Positions 26,545 to 33,870 of a DNA stretch of 64,000 nucleotides are shown one piece after another. The position numbers and the translations under genes are program-made. Numbering within the stretch: the stretch's first letter is position 1; each line of letters starts with the position of its first letter. Under the pieces are notes generated by a model that did no database searches, was not told the origin of the DNA, and saw only the letters and a program-made list of their open reading frames with translations. The DNA is from Bacillus sp. V2I10 (GTDB taxonomy: Bacteria; Bacillota; Bacilli; Bacillales; Bacillaceae): contig NZ_JAUSYV010000001.1 in assembly GCF_030817055.1 (NCBI RefSeq), positions 3,868,001 to 3,932,000 on the forward strand. The letters run 5' to 3'.

Positions 26545-26670
26545 ATTCCGTAAAGCTGCAGATGATGCCACATCTACAGCCAAAGCAGTCAAGCAGCACT
26601 AGAACGGATCAGCTTAATACGCAAACGGTTTACTGTGACCTCTCTGTTATGCCGAGGTCTATTTTTTTTG
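26545..26670 (+). ncRNA. Candidate antisense antitoxin RNA of a type I toxin-antitoxin pair
   Basis: Promoter-like ATGACA-N18-TATGAT ends at 26538. A rho-independent terminator, GACCTC ... GAGGTC plus TATTTTTTTT, ends at 26669. The RNA of about 125 nt contains no ORF with a ribosome site. Its 3' end lies over the stop codon and 3' region of the toxin gene on the other strand. This is the arrangement of TxpA/RatA and BsrG/SR4. Confidence 0.7.
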
Positions 26671-26745
26671 CCCAAAGCCGAGCACTGCCACAATTAACGT
26701 AGCAAAAGAAACCATTACAACTAAACTTTCAAAGATTGTCAACAT
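26659..26745 (-). CDS. Small hydrophobic holin-like toxin (TxpA/BsrG-type, type I TA)
   Basis: 28 residues: MLTIFESLVVMVSFATLIVA, then VLGFGQKK. One membrane helix, a short charged N terminus with FESL, and a lysine end, matching the Hol_Tox family. A very strong AAGGGGGGA ribosome site precedes ATG 26745. The reading is too short for most gene finders. Overexpression of such peptides perturbs the membrane; the antisense RNA downstream is the likely antitoxin. Confidence 0.78.
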   Translation of the reverse strand: MLTIFESLVVMVSFATLIVAVLGFGQKK

Positions 26746-26752
26746 GCCATCC

Positions 26753-26809
26753 CCCCTTTCCTAGGGGTTCACACTGATCCATTAAAGATTGACCTGCCCG
26801 TCCATTATA
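26753..26809 (-). promoter_or_regulatory. Toxin promoter -10 and ribosome-site-masking hairpin
   Basis: TATAAT on the minus strand at 26804-26809; the -35 is poor. The leader of about 50 nt contains CCCCT, loop AGGAA, AGGGG (26753-26767), a hairpin that buries the Shine-Dalgarno bases, as known for type I toxin mRNAs. Confidence 0.55.
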
Positions 26810-26900
26810 TCACTAAACGAACAAAACAGGAACATACGTTTGTATTTTGAGCCATTTCTCCTACAATTATTGTCTTTGACCGCCAAAGCTCTAAATATAA

Positions 26901-26925
26901 AAAAAGAACACTCAAGGTGTCCTTT
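26901..26925 (-). terminator. Terminator of the 26927 gene
   Basis: GGACAC, loop CTTGA, GTGTTC, T7 on the minus strand. Confidence 0.75.
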
Positions 26926-26926
26926 G

Positions 26927-27181
26927 TTAAGTCGTTTTAACTCGGTTTTGTTCGACAGTATTACATGCAATTTTCATTTTTGCCAATGTGCCTTTGAGGG
27001 TTTCTTCATGATTGCATTGATCATTTAGATACATTTCAGATAAATCATAGACAGATCGCGAAAGCAGCTCCACCACATTTTTTAACGAATCACCGTCTGG
27101 GGCGTATTCATCATGCAGCACCTTCCGGAGAATATCATCACTGTACTTTTTGATTTTCATGACCTTTTCCTTCTCAGGCAT
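26927..27181 (-). CDS. Small helical protein, function unknown
   Basis: 84 residues from ATG 27181, preferred over ATG 27187 because GGAGG is then eight bases away rather than two. Charged, helical, with two Cys (QCNHEE and IACNTVEQ). No membrane segment and no motif that I recognise. It has its own terminator. Confidence 0.6.
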   Translation of the reverse strand: MPEKEKVMKIKKYSDDILRKVLHDEYAPDGDSLKNVVELLSRSVYDLSEMYLNDQCNHEETLKGTLAKMKIACNTVEQNRVKTT

Positions 27182-27279
27182 TTTCATACCCTCCTTTTTT
27201 TTCTCATATATATTACTTCGCCAATTGAATCAGATCCCCTTTGTATGATTATGTCGAGTTATTGGAACTTTTTAAAAGA

Positions 27280-27309
27280 AAAAATGGCTTCCGGTTTAGG
27301 AAGCCATTT
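27280..27309 (-). terminator. Terminator of the CDF transporter gene
   Basis: AAATGGCTTCC, loop, GGAAGCCATTTT with T-rich tail on the minus strand. Confidence 0.8.
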
Positions 27310-27325
27310 AGCTTGATCTGTTACA

Positions 27326-28189
27326 TCAGGATGGTTCGATATGGACATGTACATGCGAGATACGATGTTCTATTTCCATTCTTTTTTCCACTTCATCTGT
27401 AATTTCGTGGCTCTCGCTTACATTCAGTCCTGCGTGAACCTCGATAACTACGTCTACAAGGACACTACTTCCAAGGTATCGTGCTTTTATATCCTTGATC
27501 CTGTCGACTCCTGGCGTTGACTCAACAGTTGCTTTAAAGTTCCTCAGCATCTGATCATCAAAACCGTCTGTTAAGGAATGAGCTGTTTCTTTGAAAATAT
27601 CCCATGCCGTTTTGCAAATAATGAATCCGATTGTAATCGCCGTAACGGTGTCAAACCAGGCTATGCCGAATTGAGACGCGACAATTCCTGCAAAAGCGCC
27701 TACGCTTACGAGGGCATCGGAGCGGTTATCATGGGCTGCTGCAATCAGTGCTTTGGAATTGATCTTTTTTGCCAATGATTTGTTGTATCGGTAAACCCCA
27801 TACATAATAATCGCACTGATGATGGCTGCCCATGCAGTGATCAAATTGGGTGATTCTGTCTTTGGCTCTATGATGGATTTAAACCCTTCGAACAAAACCT
27901 GAATACCGACAGACATGATTATAAATGAAGCAACCAAGGCAGCAATGGCCTCTGCTTTAAAATGCCCGTAGGGATGATCAAGGTCAGGCGGCTTTTGAGA
28001 AATTTTCAGCCCGATTAAAACGGCAGCTGATGCAATGACATCTGATCCGTTATTCAGACCATCTGCAAGGAGGGCCTGTGAAGAATACACATAGCCAATG
28101 CCAAGCTTGGCTGCTGCAAGAAGGATGTAAGCACCGATGCTCAGCCAGGCACCGCGTTCTCCTTTTTTTAAATCTTGATAAACGTCCAA
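27326..28189 (-). CDS. Cation diffusion facilitator family transporter (MneS/MneP-like)
   Basis: 287 residues from TTG 28189, chosen because GGGGAA then sits nine bases upstream and the protein begins MDVYQDLKKGE like its relatives; GTG 28198 would touch the ribosome site. Six membrane helices, metal site motifs LLADGLNNGSDV and AHDNRSDALVS, DHPYGHFKAEA, and a C-terminal cytoplasmic domain ending HVHVHIEPS. Closest in layout to Bacillus Mn2+ exporters MneP and MneS. It exports divalent metal by proton exchange; the metal is inferred. Confidence 0.82.
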   Translation of the reverse strand: MDVYQDLKKGERGAWLSIGAYILLAAAKLGIGYVYSSQALLADGLNNGSDVIASAAVLIGLKISQKPPDLDHPYGHFKAEAIAALVASFIIMSVGIQVLFEGFKSIIEPKTESPNLITAWAAIISAIIMYGVYRYNKSLAKKINSKALIAAAHDNRSDALVSVGAFAGIVASQFGIAWFDTVTAITIGFIICKTAWDIFKETAHSLTDGFDDQMLRNFKATVESTPGVDRIKDIKARYLGSSVLVDVVIEVHAGLNVSESHEITDEVEKRMEIEHRISHVHVHIEPS

Positions 28190-28236
28190 TAATTTCACTT
28201 CCCCATTTTATAGATCCATTACATAAGCAGAGAAGT

Positions 28237-28386
28237 TTAGTTTGACTGATTACTTTTCCACTGCTTCGGGAGCATTTGAATAGACGCATTCAGAGTGTCC
28301 AGTTTGCTTTCAATCCTGTGCAGCAGGAAGAGAGTAACCATGATCGGAAATCCGACTTCACTTACTAATTGAATCCACTGTTCCAT
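28237..28386 (-). CDS. YvrJ-family small membrane protein
   Basis: 49 residues from ATG 28386 (GGAGGAAACCTATA site). One membrane helix, VGFPIMVTLFLLHRIE, then a short coiled tail with KLDTLNASIQ and LPK: the YvrJ family signature. Function unknown. Last gene of a triplet with DUF2922 and DUF1659, although a terminator separates it from DUF2922. Confidence 0.85.
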   Translation of the reverse strand: MEQWIQLVSEVGFPIMVTLFLLHRIESKLDTLNASIQMLPKQWKSNQSN

Positions 28387-28446
28387 TATAGGTTTCCTCC
28401 TTTTCCAGTTTTTATGTTCATTTTCCTTCTTCATTCAGAGATGAAA

Positions 28447-28475
28447 GGCCAGATCCCCCAATTGGAGATCTGACC
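28447..28475 (-). terminator. Terminator after the DUF2922 gene
   Basis: GGTCAGATCTCC, loop AATT, GGGGGATCTGGCC, TTT on the minus strand. Confidence 0.7.
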
Positions 28476-28485
28476 TTCATTTGCT

Positions 28486-28704
28486 TTATCCGATTGTAAG
28501 ATCTGTTAAATTTCTTTCAACGATACGTGCTCCTTTTTTGCTGATAAAGTCTCCGCCCGGAGATGTAAAAGCATTTGAAGCTAAGATAAGGTCCATTGCA
28601 TTTGACACATCACTCTCAACAATCGGTTCTTTTGGAGAATCGATGTTGATTTTCACCTGCTTGCCCTCTTCATTTAAAAATTGAAGCTCCAGCGTTTTCG
28701 CCAT
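28486..28704 (-). CDS. DUF2922 family protein
   Basis: 72 residues beginning MAKTLELQFLNEEGKQVKI and containing ALI-type DLILASNAF and FTSPGGDF, the DUF2922 pattern. Soluble, beta-rich. AAAGGAGGGAATATA precedes the ATG. Encoded 33 bp after the DUF1659 gene and before YvrJ, a conserved Bacillus neighbourhood of unknown role. Confidence 0.85.
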   Translation of the reverse strand: MAKTLELQFLNEEGKQVKINIDSPKEPIVESDVSNAMDLILASNAFTSPGGDFISKKGARIVERNLTDLTIG

Positions 28705-28737
28705 TTATATTCCCTCCTTTCCTGCATGTTTTAGTGA

Positions 28738-28956
28738 TTAAGCTGTTACCTGATGAGAATCGTTTCGTTCTACATGAGATAAGGTTTGTGTTTGCAGACC
28801 TGTAATTGCGGATGCTGCCTGCAGCAGCTGTTCAGCGGTTGCTGATGTTTTCACATTGTTGTAATTCTTGTATTTATATACCTGTTCTCCTTTTTCATCC
28901 ATGCCCATATCGAATACAAGGCGAAGCTGTGAATCAAGAATGATTGTTTCTGCCAA
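28738..28956 (-). CDS. DUF1659 family protein
   Basis: 72 residues from TTG 28956, preferred since AGGAGGTGATCAGC gives ideal spacing. Beginning (M)AETIILDSQLRLVFDMG, with KGEQVYKYKNYNNVK and LLQAASAI, as in DUF1659 proteins. First gene of the DUF1659-DUF2922-YvrJ set. Function unknown. Confidence 0.85.
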   Translation of the reverse strand: MAETIILDSQLRLVFDMGMDEKGEQVYKYKNYNNVKTSATAEQLLQAASAITGLQTQTLSHVERNDSHQVTA

Positions 28957-29139
28957 GCTGATCACCTCCTTTCGTATACGTTATACAAGGAAGCGATCAT
29001 TAAAGTAGCAGAAATTCAGAACTTTTTTCTGTATGTTTGGCATGCCTTAAATTTATAGTATGTTCTTCGGGATTTTTACAAAAAATAACATAAGATTGAT
29101 TCGTTCATATGGAAATCACACAAATCCTGATAGGTAGGT

Positions 29140-29616
29140 ATGAATGTGAAAACAAGTAAACTAGAAGTCCTGTTGTGGAGCATAGCATTCCCTGGGTTTG
29201 GACAGCTTCTGAACCGTCAGCTGATTAAAGGAATCCTGTTTATATTACTGGAACTGCTGATTAATACGTATAGTCATTTCAATCAGGTCATCATGCTTAG
29301 TTTCTTAGGTAAAATTGATGCGGCCATTCAAACGGTCGAATTTGGATGGCTTATGTTTTATCCTTGCATATACATGTTTGCGATGTATGATGCATACAAA
29401 AATGCAGATGGTCCCGCTCCTCCCCTGTCCTTTTTGCCTTTTGTATTCGGGGCTTATTTTGTCACGGTCGGGTTAATGTACTCTCCAAAACTCAAGCTGT
29501 TCGGAGTACTCTTTGGACCGATCTGGCTGCCGATGCTTTCCCTTATTCCAGGATTGCTGACCGGATTTCTCATCCGATATATTATTTTGAGAGTTCGCAC
29601 CATTCAAAAAAGATAA
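29140..29616 (+). CDS. Integral membrane protein, function unknown
   Basis: 158 residues with about four membrane segments. The start FPGFGQLLNRQLIKGILF has the P-G-x-G-Q turn seen in TM2/DUF-type small membrane proteins. The C terminus is basic. TAGGTAGG is a weak ribosome site. A candidate RNA gene follows 15 bp after the stop. Confidence 0.65.
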   Translation: MNVKTSKLEVLLWSIAFPGFGQLLNRQLIKGILFILLELLINTYSHFNQVIMLSFLGKIDAAIQTVEFGWLMFYPCIYMFAMYDAYKNADGPAPPLSFLPFVFGAYFVTVGLMYSPKLKLFGVLFGPIWLPMLSLIPGLLTGFLIRYIILRVRTIQKR

Positions 29617-29630
29617 ACTCTTTACCAGAC

Positions 29631-29655
29631 GTTTTAACACCTGAAAATCGGGTAA
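29631..29655 (+). promoter_or_regulatory. Sigma-B-type promoter
   Basis: GTTTTA-N13-GGGTAA matches the general-stress consensus GTTTWA-N13-15-GGGWAW. It points toward the structured region at 29690-29890. Confidence 0.5.
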
Positions 29656-29661
29656 ATAAAG

Positions 29662-29890
29662 TTTAGAGGCAATGATTCGGGCACATCTGAGATTTACACT
29701 TACTCTAGCTGGCGCGGGCTTGGAACCGCAAGGACGTATGAGAGGCAGGGCCTACGTTGTTTAAGTGTCCCAAGACGGGCGGAATCAAAATAACCTGCAC
29801 TAATTTACATACAACGACTAATTATATAGAATAAACCATGCACATGTGTTCTGTTCAGGCTTCATTAACAGAACAAGCATGTGCTTTTCT
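29662..29890 (+). ncRNA. Candidate structured RNA, unassigned
   Basis: No ORF with a ribosome site. The core (29695-29770) closes with ACACTTA/TAAGTGT and holds two inner hairpins, GCGG/CCGC and ACGTA ... AGGC/GCCT ... TACGT. The region ends in a strong terminator, GCACATGTGTTCTGTT ... AACAGAACAAGCATGTGC followed by TTTTCT (29839-29888). A sigma-B-like promoter lies upstream. It could be a stress sRNA or a 3' UTR structure of 29140-29616. Confidence 0.5.
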
Positions 29891-29914
29891 CGTTTTGGTT
29901 ATTGGCCCATCACA

Positions 29915-29945
29915 CAAAAAAACGCTCTATTTTTCAGCGTTTTTC
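29915..29945 (-). terminator. Terminator of the VTT-domain gene
   Basis: AAAAACGCT, loop, AGCGTTTTT; overlaps the gene end. Confidence 0.75.
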
Positions 29946-30808
29946 TCATAAAGAATGCTGCTGTTCTTTTTTCTTTTGTTTAAAATCCATTTTACTCCTA
30001 TTAATAAAATAATGAATCCACCAGCAGCAAGTGACACAGCCAGGATTAATTCCTGTCCGGTCAGGGAGAGGTGTTTGGCCAATTCGACTGAATAGGATAG
30101 AGATGAGGCTGTCATTAGTTTTGATAGCGAAGCAATCAGGATAAATCTGCTGAAAGAAACTCCGCCTATCCCCGCTCCAAGGCAAATGATTTCATCTGGA
30201 AGAATCGGGATAATGAACAGGAGGAAAAGAATGGCCGTTTCATTTTTTCCCGCATACTCCTGGTAGCTGCGCAAGTGCTTTTCTTTTACTAATTTTAAAA
30301 CAAGTTTTTGTCCGCCGATCCTAGCTATGAGGAACATGACAGCTATTCCGGAAATCATTCCGAAAAAACTCAGATAAGCTGCGGTAAATGAGCCAAAAAC
30401 TGCACTGCCTGCAGGAACCGTTACAGCTTCAGGCAAGGGCAGGACGATTGGCTGGAGGAAACAAATAAGGAGAAAAAGGAGTTTGCCTAAGAGGGTGTTT
30501 CCGCCTAAAACGCTCTCCATGCCGTTTGCATCAGTCAGAACCAAAAACTTTGTTGTATAAAAAATCAGACAGACTATAATCAGAAAAATGCTCAAGTACA
30601 CTAAGGCGAGCCTCGTAAGTTTTAAATAGTCGGCTTTCTTCATGATAATCAAGACAAGATTAATAGACAGAATGACTATTAAAATGGCTGTAAATATGCC
30701 TTTATAAATTGTCAGCAGCGATGGCAAAAACACAAACACGCACACGGCTGCAAACGCGCCCATCAATAAATGCGTCCACAATTCAGACAGTTTCATTCCA
30801 AAAATCAC
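29927..30808 (-). CDS. TVP38/TMEM64 (VTT-domain) membrane protein
   Basis: 293 residues. An unusual N-terminal block of three or four helices (1-85) precedes the VTT domain with LPLPEAVTVPAGSAVFG, RIGGQKLV and LFIIPILPDEIICLGAG, the two re-entrant-loop motifs of the DedA/VTT superfamily. Related proteins act as lipid scramblases or undecaprenyl-phosphate carriers; the substrate of this one is unknown. GTG or ATG near 30808. Confidence 0.8.
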   Translation of the reverse strand: MIFGMKLSELWTHLLMGAFAAVCVFVFLPSLLTIYKGIFTAILIVILSINLVLIIMKKADYLKLTRLALVYLSIFLIIVCLIFYTTKFLVLTDANGMESVLGGNTLLGKLLFLLICFLQPIVLPLPEAVTVPAGSAVFGSFTAAYLSFFGMISGIAVMFLIARIGGQKLVLKLVKEKHLRSYQEYAGKNETAILFLLFIIPILPDEIICLGAGIGGVSFSRFILIASLSKLMTASSLSYSVELAKHLSLTGQELILAVSLAAGGFIILLIGVKWILNKRKKNSSILYEKNAEK

Positions 30809-30938
30809 GGCATTCTATCTCCTTTTAAGTAAATTTCAGTTGTATGATTAAGTTTAATGGCAAAGGATTCATTAGAAAACACACCTGGGGTTTAACTGAA
30901 AGTAAGACTTCAGGCTTAGATTTCTCCTGAAACAGTAT

Positions 30939-30969
30939 AAAAAAACCAAATCAGCAAGTGATTTGGTTT
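30939..30969 (-). terminator. Hairpin with T7 on the minus strand
   Basis: AAACCAAATCA/TGATTTGGTTT palindrome, T7 on the minus strand. No convincing minus-strand gene ends here, so its partner is unknown. Apart from this, 30809-31031 shows nothing. Confidence 0.6.
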
Positions 30970-31031
30970 CTAGTCTTCTTGCTTCGCAAGATCATTGATA
31001 AATCATTTACCTTTATTGAGGAAGAAAAAAA

Positions 31032-31402
31032 ATGAAACCCGCAGGCTTTGCCACACTTGAAATTCTGCGTGAATTTTATCCTGATTATGTAAAAACCGAT
31101 CGGAATGATATTTCGGATTGCGATGAAAACCGTGAGAAACTTGCGTGTTTCACGGGTACCATACGCACTCTTTGAGTACCCAAAACACAGATTTTTCATG
31201 TTTCAGGGTATCATACGCACTCTATTAGGGACTTCCTTTTAAACGTCATTAACTTAGGGTGCAAATTGAATATTCAAGTTCTCGGCGAGAGTGTGAATAA
31301 AGAAGAATAAATGAGTTATTAATGGATATCGGCATTGATTTTGTTCAGGGCTACTTATTCGGCAGACATGAACCAAAGCCGTTTAAACACCAATCAGCAT
31401 AA
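31032..31402 (+). pseudogene. Remnant of an EAL-domain (c-di-GMP phosphodiesterase-like) gene
   Basis: Plus-strand pieces match the second half of an EAL domain in order. They are LEILREFYPDYVKTDR and ISDCDENREKLACF (31032-31150); after an interruption, VINLGCKLNIQVLGESVNKE (about 31240-31305); after a frame change, INELLMDIGIDFVQGYLFGR and HEPKPF (to 31402). The first gap is filled by a repeat (31145-31229). The N-terminal half is absent. Three lesions make this a clear relic. Confidence 0.75.
31145..31229. repeat. Two-copy repeat inside the EAL relic
   Basis: TGTTTCACGGGTACCATACG CACTCT and TGTTTCAGGGTATCATACG CACTCT are direct copies 57 bp apart, with a partial inverted unit (GAGTACCC) between them. 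The insertion splits EAL homology. Confidence 0.65.
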
Positions 31403-31406
31403 TATA

Positions 31407-31436
31407 AAAAAAGCGGGATCATCTCCCGCTTTATCT
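31407..31436 (-). terminator. Terminator of the nuclease gene
   Basis: AAAGCGGGA, loop, TCCCGCTTTTTTTAT on the minus strand. Confidence 0.85.
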
Positions 31437-32222
31437 TTTAGAGGCTCTGTATCCCGCATTGGCCGCTTCATCCTCGGAACAGAACATTTCTTCTTCCTTT
31501 GTTGCATCATAATATTGTCCTTCAGGCAGATGATAAATCTTGTCTCCTGATGAAGAAATATTCCCTTTGATTGTGCAAGCTTCAGTTTGTTCTGATTTTT
31601 TTTCCGCATCCTTAAAGCCTTCGTCCTCTGCGGCATAATTTTCTATGCTCCAGATGCCAATCTCCTTTTTCTGAGCAGCTTTTTGAAGCTCATAAAACTC
31701 ATCTACATGCTTCGTATTCGGGGCATAAACATACCCCACACGCGCAAGTCCTTTTTCGATAAGAAGTTTATTGAACATCTTCCCGTCAGCGTGAAGATAG
31801 ACTAGGAGCCTTCCATATTTATCACGTTCTCCAACATCAAGCTCAAGCTCCACCTCTTTGCCAGAAAGTGTGCTTTTTGCAAAGCTGCTTGCTTCAGGTC
31901 CATACGGCTGTACAGGTTTGTTTGGATGAACGGTTTCCGGTGTGTCAACGAGCAGCAGGCGCAGCGTCTCTTCTTTCCCATTTACAAGGACCTTGACTGT
32001 GTCTCCGTCGATGACCCTGACTACCTTGGCAGGAATGAAATTCTCATTCTTAGAATCTGCTTCTATTTCGGATTCAGCCGGAACTGCTTCCTCAGATGGA
32101 CTCACATCTTTTGAGGATATATTCTTCTTTTCAGTTTCAGCAGCAGGTGTCTCATCATTCGCTGTTTCTGAACATCCCGCTAACATAAAGGCTGCTAAAA
32201 TCAGCAGGAACCATTTTTTCAT
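31431..32222 (-). CDS. Secreted lipoprotein thermonuclease (SNase/YncB-like)
   Basis: 263 residues. Lipobox MLAGCSE at about 17-20; a Glu/Ser-rich linker to residue 65; then the TNase domain with VVRVIDGDTVKV, LLLVDTPET (Asp and Glu of the active site) and GERDKYGRLLVYL (Arg). The C-terminal 45 residues hold CTIKGNIS ... YHLPEGQYY, a small extra domain often found after extracellular nucleases. It is probably a Ca2+-dependent nuclease anchored on the outer membrane face. Confidence 0.87.
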   Translation of the reverse strand: MKKWFLLILAAFMLAGCSETANDETPAAETEKKNISSKDVSPSEEAVPAESEIEADSKNENFIPAKVVRVIDGDTVKVLVNGKEETLRLLLVDTPETVHPNKPVQPYGPEASSFAKSTLSGKEVELELDVGERDKYGRLLVYLHADGKMFNKLLIEKGLARVGYVYAPNTKHVDEFYELQKAAQKKEIGIWSIENYAAEDEGFKDAEKKSEQTEACTIKGNISSSGDKIYHLPEGQYYDATKEEEMFCSEDEAANAGYRASKR

Positions 32223-32243
32223 TTTCTTTTTCCCCTTTTATTC

Positions 32244-32288
32244 ATCAAAAAATCAAACCGCACGATAGCTCGAATGTGCGGTCTGATT
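32244..32288 (-). terminator. Terminator of ykvY
   Basis: CAGACCGCACA ... CGTGCGGTTTG followed by ATTTTTTG on the minus strand. Confidence 0.8.
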
Positions 32289-32314
32289 CAATGCTGCTCT
32301 ATTTATTTTTCTCA

Positions 32315-33418
32315 CTATTTGATGATCTGAAGCTCTTTCGGGAACTTTGTCAGTGTTTCATGCCCAATATTTGTAATATACACGTCATCTTCAATGCGGA
32401 CGCCGCCGATTTCAGGGATGTAAATGCCTGGTTCAATTGTATAAACCATGCCTTCTTGAAGCATGTCATTATTCGTATGGCTCATCGACGGGAATTCGTG
32501 CACGCTAATGCCAAGGCCATGTCCCAATCGATGCGGGAAGAAATCGCCGTAGCCTGCATGAGAGATGACATCCCGTGCGATTTGATCCAATTCTCCGATT
32601 TTAGTGCCTGGTTTACTTGCATCCAGCGCTTTTAATTGAGCTTTTAGCACTGTATCATAGATTTCTTTTTGCTTATCATTGATCGATTGATACGCAAACG
32701 TACGCGTAATATCAGAGCAGTAGCCATCAAGCACGACGCCAAGATCAAATAAAACGAAGTCCCCTGATTTTAATGCAGTCAAGCCAGGATTGCCATGGGG
32801 CTGTCCTGATTTTTCTCCGAACAGAACCATTGTAGAAAAGGACATTTCACGAATACCTTTTCGTTTTAGTTCATATTCAATTTTTGCAAGGACGTCCATT
32901 TCGCTGATGCCTGATTGCAGAGCATGAACGCCTACCTCAACGCCAAAATCTGCAAGCTCTGCTGCCTGCTTTAAAATCTCAAGCTCTTTGTCGTCTTTGA
33001 TCAGACGCAATTGATTCATGATTTCCTCCGCTGAAACAAGTTCTGCCCCAGTCAGAATGTTTTGAAGCTCTAGAGCGCGGGCAAAAGAAAGAAGGTCTTT
33101 TTCAACAGCTGCTTTTTTAACGTCCTGCTGCCCTCTTTTTACGATGGCTGCATTTACTTTGTCCCATGGATTTTCATGATCGGCATATCCGATAATTTCT
33201 CCGTCAAAACCTGCAGCTTTCGCCTGTGAAACTTCCATTCCAGGGCAAATAAAAAACGGCTCTTTTTCTTTAAAAATAAATAAACCCATTAATCTCTCAT
33301 GGGGATTTGTGTGAAAGTTTGTTAAGTAGAAAATGTTTTCAGTTGATGAAATAAACGCAGCATCTGTATCCTGCTGCTTCAGCCAGTCAGTAAGCTTCGT
33401 TAATCTTTCTTTTTGCAT
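32315..33418 (-). CDS. ykvY: Xaa-Pro dipeptidase/aminopeptidase YkvY (M24B)
   Basis: 367 residues from ATG 33418 (GGAGAGAGAG site) rather than the longer reading. Creatinase-like N domain (1-125) and pitta-bread catalytic domain. Metal ligands: Asp in FDLGVVLDGYCSDITRT (two Asp), His in HRLGHGLGISVHE, Glu in YTIEPGIYIP and IEDDVYI. Cleaves dipeptides with C-terminal Pro, Mn2+ dependent. Same position relative to glcT and zosA as B. subtilis ykvY. Confidence 0.88.
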   Translation of the reverse strand: MQKERLTKLTDWLKQQDTDAAFISSTENIFYLTNFHTNPHERLMGLFIFKEKEPFFICPGMEVSQAKAAGFDGEIIGYADHENPWDKVNAAIVKRGQQDVKKAAVEKDLLSFARALELQNILTGAELVSAEEIMNQLRLIKDDKELEILKQAAELADFGVEVGVHALQSGISEMDVLAKIEYELKRKGIREMSFSTMVLFGEKSGQPHGNPGLTALKSGDFVLFDLGVVLDGYCSDITRTFAYQSINDKQKEIYDTVLKAQLKALDASKPGTKIGELDQIARDVISHAGYGDFFPHRLGHGLGISVHEFPSMSHTNNDMLQEGMVYTIEPGIYIPEIGGVRIEDDVYITNIGHETLTKFPKELQIIK

Positions 33419-33470
33419 GCACTCTCTCTCCTTCATCTGCATAAGTCCTCTCTATCATACGCCAAATTTA

Positions 33471-33608
33471 TCAGAACTTAAAGAATGCTGATGGACTTCT
33501 TCGGAAAAATCCGTCTTTTTTTGCAGATTGCTTTTGCCTGACGCGGTTATAGCGCTGAATCATTATAAACGGAATTTTAAACGCAAAAGCGTACAGGACA
33601 TTAATCAT
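33471..33608 (-). CDS. Possible small ORF coupled to 33601-33693
   Basis: 45 residues, MINVLYAFAFKIPFIMIQRY, then a basic tail. Hydrophobic N-terminal half. The ATG lies inside the CATGATTAATG overlap with the upstream small ORF stop. No separate ribosome site, so expression would rest on coupling. Unrecognised; could be chance. Confidence 0.3.
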   Translation of the reverse strand: MINVLYAFAFKIPFIMIQRYNRVRQKQSAKKDGFFRRSPSAFFKF

Positions 33609-33693
33609 GTCTGCCGCAGGCGTGTTCTAAATAAAGAAGAATAAACAAGGCACCAGCTGCAGCCAGTGAGATGTTCCACACTTTTCGTCTCAA
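33601..33693 (-). CDS. Possible 30-residue membrane peptide
   Basis: TTG start with GGAGAG eight bases upstream. Sequence begins MRRKVWNISLAAAGALFILL, with basic residues then one membrane helix, and ends HACGRHD. The stop overlaps the next small ORF. Same strand as ykvY, upstream of it. A longer reading in another frame (33605-33820) looks less protein-like. Confidence 0.35.
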   Translation of the reverse strand: MRRKVWNISLAAAGALFILLYLEHACGRHD

Positions 33694-33870
33694 GGAGAAA
33701 TCTCTCCATCTGGTTTACGCGTTTCCAATCAATGATTTCCGTTTTAGTTGATAAAATCACGGTTCCGCTTTTCTGATTATAGAAAAAATCCAAAAGGGCA
33801 GAATGGATTGCTGAGTACACCTATTTAGCAGTTTAGACATGAATGGAAAATCTCATAAGGAGGCATTCTT

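Noticed and set aside
26659..26669. Selenocysteine or read-through explanation for the dgcW TGA, by analogy with other in-frame stops here
   Set aside because: No SECIS-like hairpin follows 24605 and the residue replaced is a glycine, so a simple nonsense mutation is the better reading.
29690..29770. yybP-ykoY, purine, lysine, c-di-GMP or tmRNA identity for the structured core
   Set aside because: None of the conserved words of those RNAs that I know are present, so it is left as an unassigned candidate.
30951..31199. 82-codon minus-strand reading
   Set aside because: It runs antisense to the EAL relic, ends inside a terminator hairpin and has no ribosome site or protein-like pattern.
33605..33820. 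71-codon minus-strand reading
   Set aside because: No ribosome site. The overlapping frame with a TTG start and a membrane helix looks more natural, and even that is weak.
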